From Opitutus sp. GAS368 (GTDB lineage Bacteria; Verrucomicrobiota; Verrucomicrobiia; Opitutales; Opitutaceae): a stretch of DNA of 64,000 bases. Made by a program: the position numbers and the translations under genes. Below the pieces are notes generated by a model. That model was not told the origin of the DNA and searched no databases. It worked only from the letters and a program-made list of their open reading frames with translations. Location of the stretch: contig NZ_LT629735.1 of NCBI RefSeq assembly GCF_900104925.1, forward strand, positions 3,641,001 to 3,705,000, read 5' to 3'. This document shows positions 44,814 through 53,004 of this stretch, piece by piece (position 1 is the stretch's first letter; each line of letters opens with the position of its first letter).

Positions 44814-45931
44814 GGGAGGGGCAGGCTGCATTGGACGATGGTGCCACCGGCCGGGGCGCGCTCGATGGCGAAGGTGGCCCCGATCATTTCGGCGCGGTGC
44901 GCCATGATCCGCAATCCCAGTCCCCCGGACCGCTGGGCGGCCGGCGGCAGGCCGGAGCCGTCGTCCCGCACCATCAGGGTGAGGCGGTGATCCCGGTTGT
45001 GCAGCCGCACCTCAACGCGCTTGGCCCCGCCGTGGCGGACGGCGTTGCGGACCGCCTCCTGCGCGATGCGCAGCAAGTGGCTGGCCACCCCGTTTCCGGG
45101 CGGGAGGGGCACGGTCGGTTCCTCCGTGATGAAAATGCACGCCACTCGAAATTGCGCGGTGGTCACGGCGCAAAACTCGGCCAAGGCCGGGGGCAGACCC
45201 TCGGGGTCGATGTCGGCGAGCAACAATCCCTTGGCCATGTGCCGGGTCTGGGCGATCGCGGTCTTGACCAGATCGACCACCCGGAAGGCGTCGGGGGTTT
45301 CCTCGGCCGCGCGTTCCTGCAGCCGTTCCGCCAGCAACTGGCCCGTGATGGCGGTGCCGGTGAGATGCTGGCCGAGTCCGTCATGCAGATCATGGCCGAT
45401 GCTCCGCCGTTCCCGTTCGCTGATTTCCAGGATGCTTTTCTCCAGGCGTTCCCGCTCGGCGATTTCGCCGGCCAGGGCGGCGGTGCGTTGTTCGACCCGC
45501 CGTTCCAGTTCGTGCTGCAGGTGGAGCAGGCTGGAAAGCAGCCAGACCAGCACGAGGTAGATGATCAGGGCGATGGCCGCGTTCCACGCCGGCACGACGA
45601 GGGAGGGGAAACTCGCCCCGGCGGCGATGTCCCCGCCCAGCGAGATGGCCACACAGGCCACGGAGACACCGAGGCCGAACCCCGGGCCGCGCGCGACCAC
45701 GGCGAGTGCCACGGGCAGAAAATAGAACACCTGCATCGACAGATCCGTGCCCTGCCTGAAATCGGCGAGCCCGATCAAGGCCACCAGGACACCGGTCGCG
45801 AGGGTGAGCTGCCGCCGCAACCGGGGATCAGCCCGGGAAGCCAGGAGCCCTATCGCCCATTCGGACCGGCTAAAAAAGGCGGGGCGTTTCATCGGGAAAT
45901 TCGCGGACCTCGCGCGGGTGGCGGTGCTCAT
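44810..45931 (-). CDS. Sensor histidine kinase (HisKA_3 type)
   Basis: 373-residue inner-membrane kinase. The N-terminal half has about five membrane helices (residues 35-155) with little periplasmic sequence, such as VFYFLPVALAVVARGPGFGL. A coiled coil (LQHELERRVEQRTAALAGEI) leads to the HisKA_3 domain with the phospho-acceptor in RRSIGHDLHDGLGQHL. The HATPase is compact: LLRIAQEAVRNAVRHGGAKR and DDGSGLPPAAQRSGGLGLRI. ATG 45931 overlaps the upstream VirK/YbjX-family stop by four bases. It partners the overlapping NarL-type regulator; the multi-helix sensor resembles MASE-type membrane input. Confidence 0.92.
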   Translation of the reverse strand: MSTATRARSANFPMKRPAFFSRSEWAIGLLASRADPRLRRQLTLATGVLVALIGLADFRQGTDLSMQVFYFLPVALAVVARGPGFGLGVSVACVAISLGGDIAAGASFPSLVVPAWNAAIALIIYLVLVWLLSSLLHLQHELERRVEQRTAALAGEIAERERLEKSILEISERERRSIGHDLHDGLGQHLTGTAITGQLLAERLQERAAEETPDAFRVVDLVKTAIAQTRHMAKGLLLADIDPEGLPPALAEFCAVTTAQFRVACIFITEEPTVPLPPGNGVASHLLRIAQEAVRNAVRHGGAKRVEVRLHNRDHRLTLMVRDDGSGLPPAAQRSGGLGLRIMAHRAEMIGATFAIERAPAGGTIVQCSLPLP

Positions 45932-47100
45932 GGTCGAGAACGGCCGGCCGGCGGGGGACTGGGCGTGGGGTCGTCGTAGGCCCGGATTTGAATGCGAATC
46001 GTGTGCTCTGGCAACACATCCAGTGGCACGGAAAAGGTGGAGTGACCGAGGCTGCGATAGCCATGCAGGGCGGTCAGGCCGCACAGGACCAAGCCCGCGA
46101 GGGATGTTGGCAGCGCCCCGCGCGTTCCGCGGCTAGCAGCGGGCTCGCCATCGGTCCTCGCGGCGGCCGCGGGGTCCGTTGGCGCCGGCTCCGGGCCGGC
46201 GCGGAAACGTTCCAGGATTCCGTCGATCAGGGCGTAGCGGTGGCGGTAGTGCGCGCGCTTCTGTGGCGGGATGTCGTGAAAGTTCCGGGGGGAGGGCTGC
46301 AGCGGAAGGACAAAGAAGCCGTCGCTGCGCCGGTGGCCGCCGGCTTCCTCCCAGAAAGAGTCATAAGTTATCGGGAAGCGCCGGGTGTGGTTCAACCAGT
46401 AGTCCATGTCCCGGGAAGTGTGGATCCGGTTGCCTGCACCGAGCAGCACCGGCACGTTCCAACTCCGTGCCAGCTCCTGCAGCAGCAGCAGCAGCAGGAC
46501 CTTGGGCCGCAGTCCGAACAACGCCTTGGCGGTGTCCTTGATGATGTCCTTGTCGGCGCCGGGCGGGAGCCCGGACACGGCGCCGATGATCAGGCAGGGC
46601 GCGCCGGTCGTGCTCGCCGCCACCACAAACGTCATGCTGGCGATCCGGCAGCCGTATCTGGTCGATTCGAGATCCAGCGTGGTTTCGCCTTCCTTCCGGA
46701 ACTTGCCGTCGAAGCGTAGGATGACCGCAAGGTGATCGCCATTCCTCGCGGGAAAAGCCAGCCACCGCAGCCCTTCGCGGCTGACGACCTGCCGGAAGGC
46801 CGGTGGCGGCAGCCGCCGGGCGAGAAAATCATAATGATGCATCATGGCTGCCACCTTCATGCGGCCGGGCCAGTGGGTGGAGACATACGGCCGGATCGGC
46901 TTCCGGTAGAGGCTGGGGTTGGCCGCCGCCAGCGGAGCCATCCGCTCGGTGGCCAGATACTCCAGCCACCGGCGGGAATGCGGGTGGTTCCGCAGAAGCC
47001 GGAAAACGAAGAGCAGCCGTTGCCCGCGATGAGCCCAGGTGGGCTCGGGATAAACCGTGCGTGCCACGCGGAAAAGGGAGCGCAGGTAAGGCGGCGTCAT
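45928..47100 (-). CDS. VirK/YbjX-family (DUF535) protein
   Basis: 390 residues. The DUF535 (PF04393) pattern is clear: YKKPIRPYV-like text (YRKPIRPYVSTHWPGRMKVA), HYDFLARRLPPPAFRQVV, LTLDLE-type strand (GETTLDLESTRYGCRIASMT), GAVSGLPPGADKDIIKDTAK, ALFGLRPKVLLLLLLQELAR, GAGNRIHTSRDMDYWLNHTR and YDSFWEEAGGH. Enterobacterial members (VirK, YbjX) are linked to virulence and envelope stress; the biochemical role is unknown. The C-terminal third, after RYALIDGILERF, is Pro/Ala-rich. Located between the efflux pump and a two-component system, an unusual setting. Confidence 0.85.
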   Translation of the reverse strand: MTPPYLRSLFRVARTVYPEPTWAHRGQRLLFVFRLLRNHPHSRRWLEYLATERMAPLAAANPSLYRKPIRPYVSTHWPGRMKVAAMMHHYDFLARRLPPPAFRQVVSREGLRWLAFPARNGDHLAVILRFDGKFRKEGETTLDLESTRYGCRIASMTFVVAASTTGAPCLIIGAVSGLPPGADKDIIKDTAKALFGLRPKVLLLLLLQELARSWNVPVLLGAGNRIHTSRDMDYWLNHTRRFPITYDSFWEEAGGHRRSDGFFVLPLQPSPRNFHDIPPQKRAHYRHRYALIDGILERFRAGPEPAPTDPAAAARTDGEPAASRGTRGALPTSLAGLVLCGLTALHGYRSLGHSTFSVPLDVLPEHTIRIQIRAYDDPTPSPPPAGRSRP

Positions 47101-47155
47101 GGCAATCTGATTGCGAATGCTGGCTTGAAGCCCCGGGAGCAGAACGGCAACTGCG

Positions 47156-50100
47156 TTATTCCGTCCGACGCTCGAAATACGGGTAGAGCGCCGGCAACAG
47201 GAAAAGGGTCAGCGCCGTCGCCGTCACCAACCCGCCGACGATCACCACGGCGAAGGGGCGGGAGGTTTCCGCGCCGACGGCGTGCGACAGCGCGGCCGGC
47301 AGGAGCCCGAGCGAGGCCATCGCGGCGGTCATGACGACGGGCCGCATGCGTGAGGCGGCCCCTTCGCGCACCGCGTCATCCATCGGGCGGCCCTCCCGGC
47401 GCAGCTCGCGGATGCGCTCCACGAGCAGCACGGCGTTCTGCACCGAGACGCCGAACAGGGCGATGAAGCCCACGAGCGCGGAAACCGAGAGCGTCAGGCC
47501 CGCCAGCGGCAGCGCCACGATGCCGCCGATGGCGGCGAACGGCACCACGCTCAGGATCAACGCGGCCAGCCAGCCCGAGTCGAACGCGGTGAACAGCAGG
47601 AAGAAAATGGCGGCGAGGGTGAAGGGGACGATCACCAGCAGGCGCTTTTGCGCCCGTTGCTGGTTCTCGAACGAACCGGTCCACTCCATCCGGTAACCCG
47701 GGGGCAGCTGCACCGTCGCGTCGACCTTGCGTAGGGCCTCGGCCACCAGCGAGCCGAGGTCGCGGTCCCGCTGGGAATATTTCACCGCGATCCGCCGCGC
47801 GTTTTCCTCGCGGTAGATGCGGGCGAAGCCCGGCCGCACGTCCACGGTCGTCAGCGCCTCGAGCGTCAGCCGCTCGCCGTTGGCGCCGAAGACCGGGATC
47901 TTGCGGATCGAGTCGAGGTCGAGCACGGCGCGGGGCGCGAGCTTGACCACGAGGTCGAAGGTCCGCTCGCCTTCCAGCACCTGCGTGGCCACGCTGCCGC
48001 CGAGGGCCGTCTCCACCACCGACTGCACGTCGGACACGGTGAGTCCCGCCCGGGCGATGGCCGCGCGGTCCACCACGATCTGCACCTGCGGCTGCCCGAG
48101 CAGCTCCTCGGTGCCGACATCGGTCGCGCCGGGCACGGTCTTGATCAGGCCGGCGATCTGGTCGGCCGCGGCCTGCAGTTTCTCGGGATCCTCGCCGTAG
48201 ATCTTGACGCTCAGCTCGGCCTTGATGCCGGAAATGGCCTCGTTGACGTTGTCCTCGATGTATTGGCTGAACTGGGTCTCGATCCCGGGGATTTCGGCCA
48301 GCCGGCGGTCCATGGCATGGATCAATCCGTCCCGGTCGGCGGCGGTGGTCCACTCCTCCCGGGGCTTGAGGTTGACGCTGAACTCGGCGACATCGAAGCC
48401 GTTGACGTCCGTGCCGTCGTCGGGCCGGCCGAGCTGGCTGATGACGGTCTTCACCTCGGGAAACGACGCCATCAGCCCCCGGGCCTGGCGGGTGATGCGC
48501 GCCGCCTCGCTCGGCGAGATCGACTGCGGCATGAAGATCCGCACCCACAGCGAGCCTTCGTCCAGCTTGGGCAGGAATTCGGACCCGAGGAAGAACAGCA
48601 GCGCGCCGGCCCCGGCCAGGGCCGCCAGCGCGAGCACCAGCAGCAGGCGCTTGGCGGCCAGCGCGCGTTCCAGCAGCGGGAGGTAGAGGGCGCGCAGCCG
48701 GTGCACCAACCACGATTCGTGCTCCGTGCCACCGGCATGGCGCAGGACAAGGCTGGCCAGCACGGGCACGGCCGTGAGCGCCAGCAGGGTGCCGGCGATG
48801 AGCGCAAAGGTGAGCGTCAGCGCCATCGGCTGGAAGATCTTCCCCTCCACCCGCTGGAGGGTGTAGAGCGGGATGAAGGCCGTGAGCAGGATCGCCTTGG
48901 AAAAGAGGATCGGCCGGCCCATCTGGCCGCCGCCCTGAATGATGAGCTCCGTGAGCTTCGGCTTCCGGTCGCGGGCCTCGGCCCGCAGCCGCAGGATGTT
49001 CTCGATGATGACGACGGCGGAATCGACGATGATGCCGAAATCGATCGCGCCCATCGAGATCAGGTTGGCCGGGATGCCGCGCAGGTCCAGCAGCAGGAAC
49101 GCCCCGAGCAGCGCCAGCGGCACGACCGCGGCCACCACCAGCGCGGAGCGGACATGCCCCAGCCCGAGGAAAAGCACCAGCACGCCCAGGACCAGCGCGA
49201 TGCCCTCGATCATGTTCCCGCGCACGTTGTGCAGCGTCCGGGCGATGAGCTCCGTGCGGTCATAGTGCGGCACCATGCGGACGCCGGACGGCAGGTAACG
49301 TGCGTTGATCTCGGCCACCTTCGCCCGGACGCGCTCGAGGACCTGCAGGGCGTTCTCGCCCTTGCGCAGCAGCACGATGCCCTGCACGATGTCGTCCTCG
49401 TCGGGTTGGCCCGGCGCCGCCTTGCCCACCCGGCCGAGACGGAGCTGGTTGCCGATGACGACGGAGCCGACGTCGCGGATGCGGATGGGCGTGCCGTTGC
49501 GGGTGTCGACCGCGATGCTGGCGATGTCATCGACGTTGCGCACGAAGCCGAGGCCGCGCACGACATACATCTCGGCGCCGTGCTCGATGTAGGAGCCGCC
49601 GGCGTTGCGGTTGCCGTTGCTGAGGGCGGTGAAGACCTGCGCCAGCGAGATCCCGTAGGACTTGAGTTTCGCCGGCTCGATGAGCACCTGGTATTGCTTG
49701 GTCGGGCCGCCGAAGCCGACAATGTCCACCACGCCGGGCACGGTGCGCAGCTGTCGCTCCACGACCCAGTCCTGCAGCGCCTTCAACTCGACCAGCGGAT
49801 AGCCGGCGGGCGCCTGGAGCGAATAGCGGTAGATTTCGCCGACGGGCGTGGCGTCGGGCGAGAGGCTCGCCTGGGCGCCGGCGGGCAGGTTGACGGCGGC
49901 AAGGTGCTGGAAGGCCTGGTTCCGCACATAGTCGGTCTGGGCGTCATCCTCGAACACGAGCGTGATCTGGGAGAGGCCGAAGAGGGAGACCGAGCGCATC
50001 GAGACCCGCTTCGGGATGCCGTTCATCTCGTTCTCCAGCGGGATGGTGACGAGGCGCTCGACCTCCTCGGCGGCGTGACCGGGAAAGAGCGTGATGATCT

Positions 50101-50242
50101 GCACCGAGACGTTGGTGACGTCCGGGTAGGCCTCGATCGGCAGGTTCCGGTAGGCGTTGATGCCCGCGAAGACAAAAATCGCCAGCAGGGCCAGCACGAT
50201 GGGCCGGTGGCGGAGCGCGTAGGCGATGAGGGCGCGGATCAC
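47156..50242 (-). CDS. czcA: Heavy-metal RND efflux pump (CzcA/CusA family)
   Basis: 1028-residue inner-membrane proton/metal antiporter exporting cations from the periplasm. It starts MIRALIAYALRHRPIVLALL and shows YPDVTNVSVQIITLFPGHAA and IPLENEMNGIPKRVSM. The fourth membrane helix carries AIDFGIIVDSAVVIIENILR, the D-F-G..D..A..EN signature of divalent-cation (Zn/Co/Cd/Ni) pumps rather than the CusA copper form. Downstream are EGKIFQPMALTLTFALIAGT and YIEDNVNEAISGIKAELSVK. The stop precedes the DUF535 gene by 55 bases; the start overlaps the adaptor gene by four bases. Confidence 0.94.
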   Translation of the reverse strand: MIRALIAYALRHRPIVLALLAIFVFAGINAYRNLPIEAYPDVTNVSVQIITLFPGHAAEEVERLVTIPLENEMNGIPKRVSMRSVSLFGLSQITLVFEDDAQTDYVRNQAFQHLAAVNLPAGAQASLSPDATPVGEIYRYSLQAPAGYPLVELKALQDWVVERQLRTVPGVVDIVGFGGPTKQYQVLIEPAKLKSYGISLAQVFTALSNGNRNAGGSYIEHGAEMYVVRGLGFVRNVDDIASIAVDTRNGTPIRIRDVGSVVIGNQLRLGRVGKAAPGQPDEDDIVQGIVLLRKGENALQVLERVRAKVAEINARYLPSGVRMVPHYDRTELIARTLHNVRGNMIEGIALVLGVLVLFLGLGHVRSALVVAAVVPLALLGAFLLLDLRGIPANLISMGAIDFGIIVDSAVVIIENILRLRAEARDRKPKLTELIIQGGGQMGRPILFSKAILLTAFIPLYTLQRVEGKIFQPMALTLTFALIAGTLLALTAVPVLASLVLRHAGGTEHESWLVHRLRALYLPLLERALAAKRLLLVLALAALAGAGALLFFLGSEFLPKLDEGSLWVRIFMPQSISPSEAARITRQARGLMASFPEVKTVISQLGRPDDGTDVNGFDVAEFSVNLKPREEWTTAADRDGLIHAMDRRLAEIPGIETQFSQYIEDNVNEAISGIKAELSVKIYGEDPEKLQAAADQIAGLIKTVPGATDVGTEELLGQPQVQIVVDRAAIARAGLTVSDVQSVVETALGGSVATQVLEGERTFDLVVKLAPRAVLDLDSIRKIPVFGANGERLTLEALTTVDVRPGFARIYREENARRIAVKYSQRDRDLGSLVAEALRKVDATVQLPPGYRMEWTGSFENQQRAQKRLLVIVPFTLAAIFFLLFTAFDSGWLAALILSVVPFAAIGGIVALPLAGLTLSVSALVGFIALFGVSVQNAVLLVERIRELRREGRPMDDAVREGAASRMRPVVMTAAMASLGLLPAALSHAVGAETSRPFAVVIVGGLVTATALTLFLLPALYPYFERRTE

Positions 50243-51399
50243 GACTTGCCTCCGGCTTCGAGCAGCGCCTCGAGCAACAGGCCGCCCTCGATCAGCACCC
50301 GGTCATCCGCCTTCAGCCCGCGCAGCACGAGGATGCGTCCGCCCGACTCGGGACCGGGCTCGACCTCGCGCCGCTCGAAACTGCCGGGCGCCGTCTCGAC
50401 GAACATGTAATGCTTCCCTTCCTTCGTGAAGACCGCGGTGTTGGCGATCGCGACGGCCGCGCCGCCCGTGTCCGGAGCGTCGATCTCGACGTCGACATAC
50501 ATCTCGGCCTTGAGCAGCAGCCCGGGGTTGTCCACCGCGCCGCGGGCCCGGACGGTGCGGGTGGCCGGGTCGAGCGACGGGCCGACGCTTTCGAGGCGGC
50601 CGTCGAACGTGCGCCCGGGAAACGCCCGGGTGCGAATGCGCAGCGCCTGGCCGGGTTGCAGCAGGTTCATGTCCATTTCCGTGATGTCCAGCAGCACCCA
50701 GAGCCGGCGCGGTTCGGAGATCACAAACTGGGGGACAAACAGCTGGGGCGCGTTGGCCAGCTGCATGTCGGCCCGGACCTCCTGGCCGGGATTGAGGTTT
50801 TTCTCGACCACCACGCCGGCCAGCGGCGTGCGCAGGGTGAACAGCCCGTCCACCGGACCCTCGGCCGGGGCGCCGTATTGGGCGAGCCGTGCCAGGGCGC
50901 GCTGCTGCTCCGATTGCGCCCCGGCCTGGGCGTTTTCCGCCGCCTCGAGATCCTTGCGCGGCGCGGCGCCGTGTTCGAACAAATCCTTGGTGCGCGTGAG
51001 GGTGCGCTCGGCCAGCAGCAGGTCGGCCGCGGCCTTGTGCGCGTCGGCCTGCGCCTGGCCGAAATCGGGCGAATCGAGCCGGGCGAGCGGTGCGCCCGCG
51101 GCCAGCCGGTCGCCGAGGGCGGCGTCGACCGACACCACCCGGCCCGCCACCGGCGTGTAGATCCGGACCGTGGCATCCTCGTCCCAGGTCAGCCGGCCGG
51201 TCACATGGTGGACTTCCCGGGCCTGCGGTTCCACGGCGGCGACCGTGAGCGTGGAGCGTTGCGGGGCGTTGGCCGGGAACGTCACGCGATCGCCCGCGAC
51301 GGTGGGAGCGGCGATGTCCGCCAGGTCCGGCGCCTTGGCGCAGGCGGCCAGCAGGAGAATCGCGACGATCGGAACAAGACGGACAGGATGGGTGGTCAT
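50239..51399 (-). CDS. RND periplasmic adaptor (membrane fusion) lipoprotein
   Basis: 386 residues. A lipoprotein signal peptide VPIVAILLLAACAKAPDL (lipobox LAAC) is followed by the barrel-sandwich/lipoyl domain (GRVVSVDAALGDRLAAGAPL), a helical hairpin (RTKDLFEHGAAPRKDLEAAE), the second lipoyl half (TPLAGVVVEKNLNPGQEV) and the beta-barrel and membrane-proximal parts (LWVLLDITEMDMNLLQPGQA, VETAPGSFERREVEPGPESG). This is the CusB/CzcB family that links the pump to the outer-membrane factor. No extra metal-binding N-terminal domain is evident. The gene lies 13 bases downstream of the outer-membrane factor gene. Confidence 0.92.
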   Translation of the reverse strand: MTTHPVRLVPIVAILLLAACAKAPDLADIAAPTVAGDRVTFPANAPQRSTLTVAAVEPQAREVHHVTGRLTWDEDATVRIYTPVAGRVVSVDAALGDRLAAGAPLARLDSPDFGQAQADAHKAAADLLLAERTLTRTKDLFEHGAAPRKDLEAAENAQAGAQSEQQRALARLAQYGAPAEGPVDGLFTLRTPLAGVVVEKNLNPGQEVRADMQLANAPQLFVPQFVISEPRRLWVLLDITEMDMNLLQPGQALRIRTRAFPGRTFDGRLESVGPSLDPATRTVRARGAVDNPGLLLKAEMYVDVEIDAPDTGGAAVAIANTAVFTKEGKHYMFVETAPGSFERREVEPGPESGGRILVLRGLKADDRVLIEGGLLLEALLEAGGKS

Positions 51400-51412
51400 G
51401 GTGGGCCGGGGG

Positions 51413-52699
51413 TCAGGGGAGGGTGGGGCGATCGGCCGGGGGCTCGATCTGGTTGAGGGCGGCGGCGAGGACAAAGGCCGCGGTCGCCGCGTCGGCCTGC
51501 GCCCGGGCTGTCGCGATGCGGATGTCGTTGTCGTTCCGCTCGGCGGCCAGCAGCTCGACGAGCGCGGCGCCGCCTTTTTCGTAGGCATAGGCCACCGACT
51601 GGATGATGGCAGCCGACTTCGGCTGGAGTTCGTGCCGGTAGGCATCGGCGCGGGCGCGGGCTTCGTCGAAGGCCACCCGAGCGGCGGCGGCGTCCGCCGT
51701 GGCCTGCATGCGGACTTTTTCGAGCTGGGCCTGGGCGCCCTCGCGGGCGGCACGGGCGGCGAGGATGTTGCCGGTGTTGCGGTTCCAGATCGGCAGAGGA
51801 AACGAAAGGCCGAGGCCCGCGGTATTCGGCTGGTCGGGCGGCTGGTGCTCGTATTGCAGCGTGACCGTGAGGTCCGGAATGGGACCATGGCGCTGCAGGG
51901 TCAGATCCGCTTCGCTTTTGGCCAGGTTGGCCTCGGCCGCCACGACATCGGGCCTGGGCCCCGCCGGGGCCTGGACGTTCACCGCCGGGGCGGTGTCATC
52001 CAGGGCGTCGGAGAGCACGGTCTGCCCGCGGGGCTCGGCGACGCCGAGCAGTGTTTCCAGCGCGATCAGGGCGGCCTGGGCGCCGGCCCGGGTCGAGGCG
52101 GCGGACAGGTCCAGCTGGGCGGCCGCGATCTCGATCTGCGCCAGGTCGGTGGAGGCGATGTCACCCGCGTGATAGCGGGTCGCGGCGATTTCCGCCTCGC
52201 GACGCAACGAGGCCGCCGAAGCGGTGAGCACGCGCACCTCCTCGCGCGCCTCCCAGGCGGCGAGATAAAGCTGGGCGACCGACTGGAGCAGCAGGCGGCG
52301 GGCGTCATCGCGCAGGGCCTCCGCCGAGCGGGCCCCGGCCTCGGCCGAGACACGGCGGACGCCGCGTTTGCCGAGTTCGACCAGCTGGCTGAGGGAAAAG
52401 ATCGAATCATAGCTCCGGCCCCAATAGCCCCGGCCCTCGGCGGTCGCGTTGCTGCGGCCGTCGGTGTTTATCTTGCTGACGGAATACCCGGCGACCGGGT
52501 TGGGGAACTCCCGGACGGCCCGCAGTTGGGCGAGGGCGGTGTCGGCCTGCGCCTGGGCGATGCGGAAGTCGGCATTGCTGCGCAGCGCGCGTTGCTGCGC
52601 CTGCGTCAGCGACAGGGTGTCAACCTGCCCGGCGTCCGCGGAGGCGGCACAGCGGCCCGCGGAAAGGAGAATGAGACAAGTGAAAAGCAGCCGGCGCAT
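51413..52699 (-). CDS. Outer-membrane efflux protein (TolC/CzcC family)
   Basis: 428 residues, signal peptide MRRLLFTCLILLSAGRCAAS. The fold is OEP (PF02321): repeated helices such as LTQAQQRALRSNADFRIAQA, LGKRGVRRVSAEAGARSAEA and AYEKGGAALVELLAAERNDN, and the second OEP half starting PDVVAAEANLAKSEADLTLQ. It forms the outer-membrane channel of the efflux system. It is the first gene of the operon; a 17-bp palindrome lies 57 bases upstream of its ATG. Confidence 0.9.
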   Translation of the reverse strand: MRRLLFTCLILLSAGRCAASADAGQVDTLSLTQAQQRALRSNADFRIAQAQADTALAQLRAVREFPNPVAGYSVSKINTDGRSNATAEGRGYWGRSYDSIFSLSQLVELGKRGVRRVSAEAGARSAEALRDDARRLLLQSVAQLYLAAWEAREEVRVLTASAASLRREAEIAATRYHAGDIASTDLAQIEIAAAQLDLSAASTRAGAQAALIALETLLGVAEPRGQTVLSDALDDTAPAVNVQAPAGPRPDVVAAEANLAKSEADLTLQRHGPIPDLTVTLQYEHQPPDQPNTAGLGLSFPLPIWNRNTGNILAARAAREGAQAQLEKVRMQATADAAAARVAFDEARARADAYRHELQPKSAAIIQSVAYAYEKGGAALVELLAAERNDNDIRIATARAQADAATAAFVLAAALNQIEPPADRPTLP

Positions 52700-52755
52700 T
52701 GCCCATCATAACACCCTGTCTTTACAAAGGATATAAGGCCCGGGCTATTTCCGGA

Positions 52756-52772
52756 CTAGGGCCACGCCCTAG
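52756..52772. promoter_or_regulatory. 17-bp palindrome upstream of the efflux operon
   Basis: Perfect 7-base arms CTAGGGC and GCCCTAG around CAC, 57 bases upstream of the first efflux gene. It is suitable as a site for a dimeric NarL-type regulator, and one is encoded at the end of the same operon. Partial matches occur at 2517 (CTAGG/CCTAG). Confidence 0.5.
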
Positions 52773-52960
52773 CACCACTCCGTCAGGTATATGATGCCCC
52801 GGGCGACACACCCCGCCCTGCCGGGCACCCCTCTCCAGAGGGGACCCAAACCAACGCCGGCGATAATCCTCACTGGAGCGGGGCCTGTCGGCCATAGGCC
52901 CGGCGACGGCTGATGGCGCGGAGCGACGGAGTGTGTCTGAACCTGACGGAGTAGTGCTAG
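52769..52960. repeat. 192-bp element with 20-bp terminal inverted repeats
   Basis: CTAGCACCACTCCGTCAGGT (52769-52788) and its inverse (52941-52960, one mismatch) bound a GC-rich, non-coding centre containing further short palindromes (CTCTCCAGAG, CCTGTCGGCCATAGGCC). This has the look of a small non-autonomous element, but no target-site duplication was confirmed. Confidence 0.6.
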
Positions 52961-53004
52961 TCCAGGCGATCGTGCAAGAATCAGGGTCTCGCTTTCCCGG
53001 GCGC

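Larger units (their letters stand above)
52700..53004. other. Control region of the efflux operon plus repeat DNA
   Basis: 305 bases with no gene, holding the CTAGGGC palindrome (52756-52772) and a 192-bp inverted-repeat-bounded segment (52769-52960). The rsmB-like gene ends at 53005 on the same strand, upstream of this region. Confidence 0.5.
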
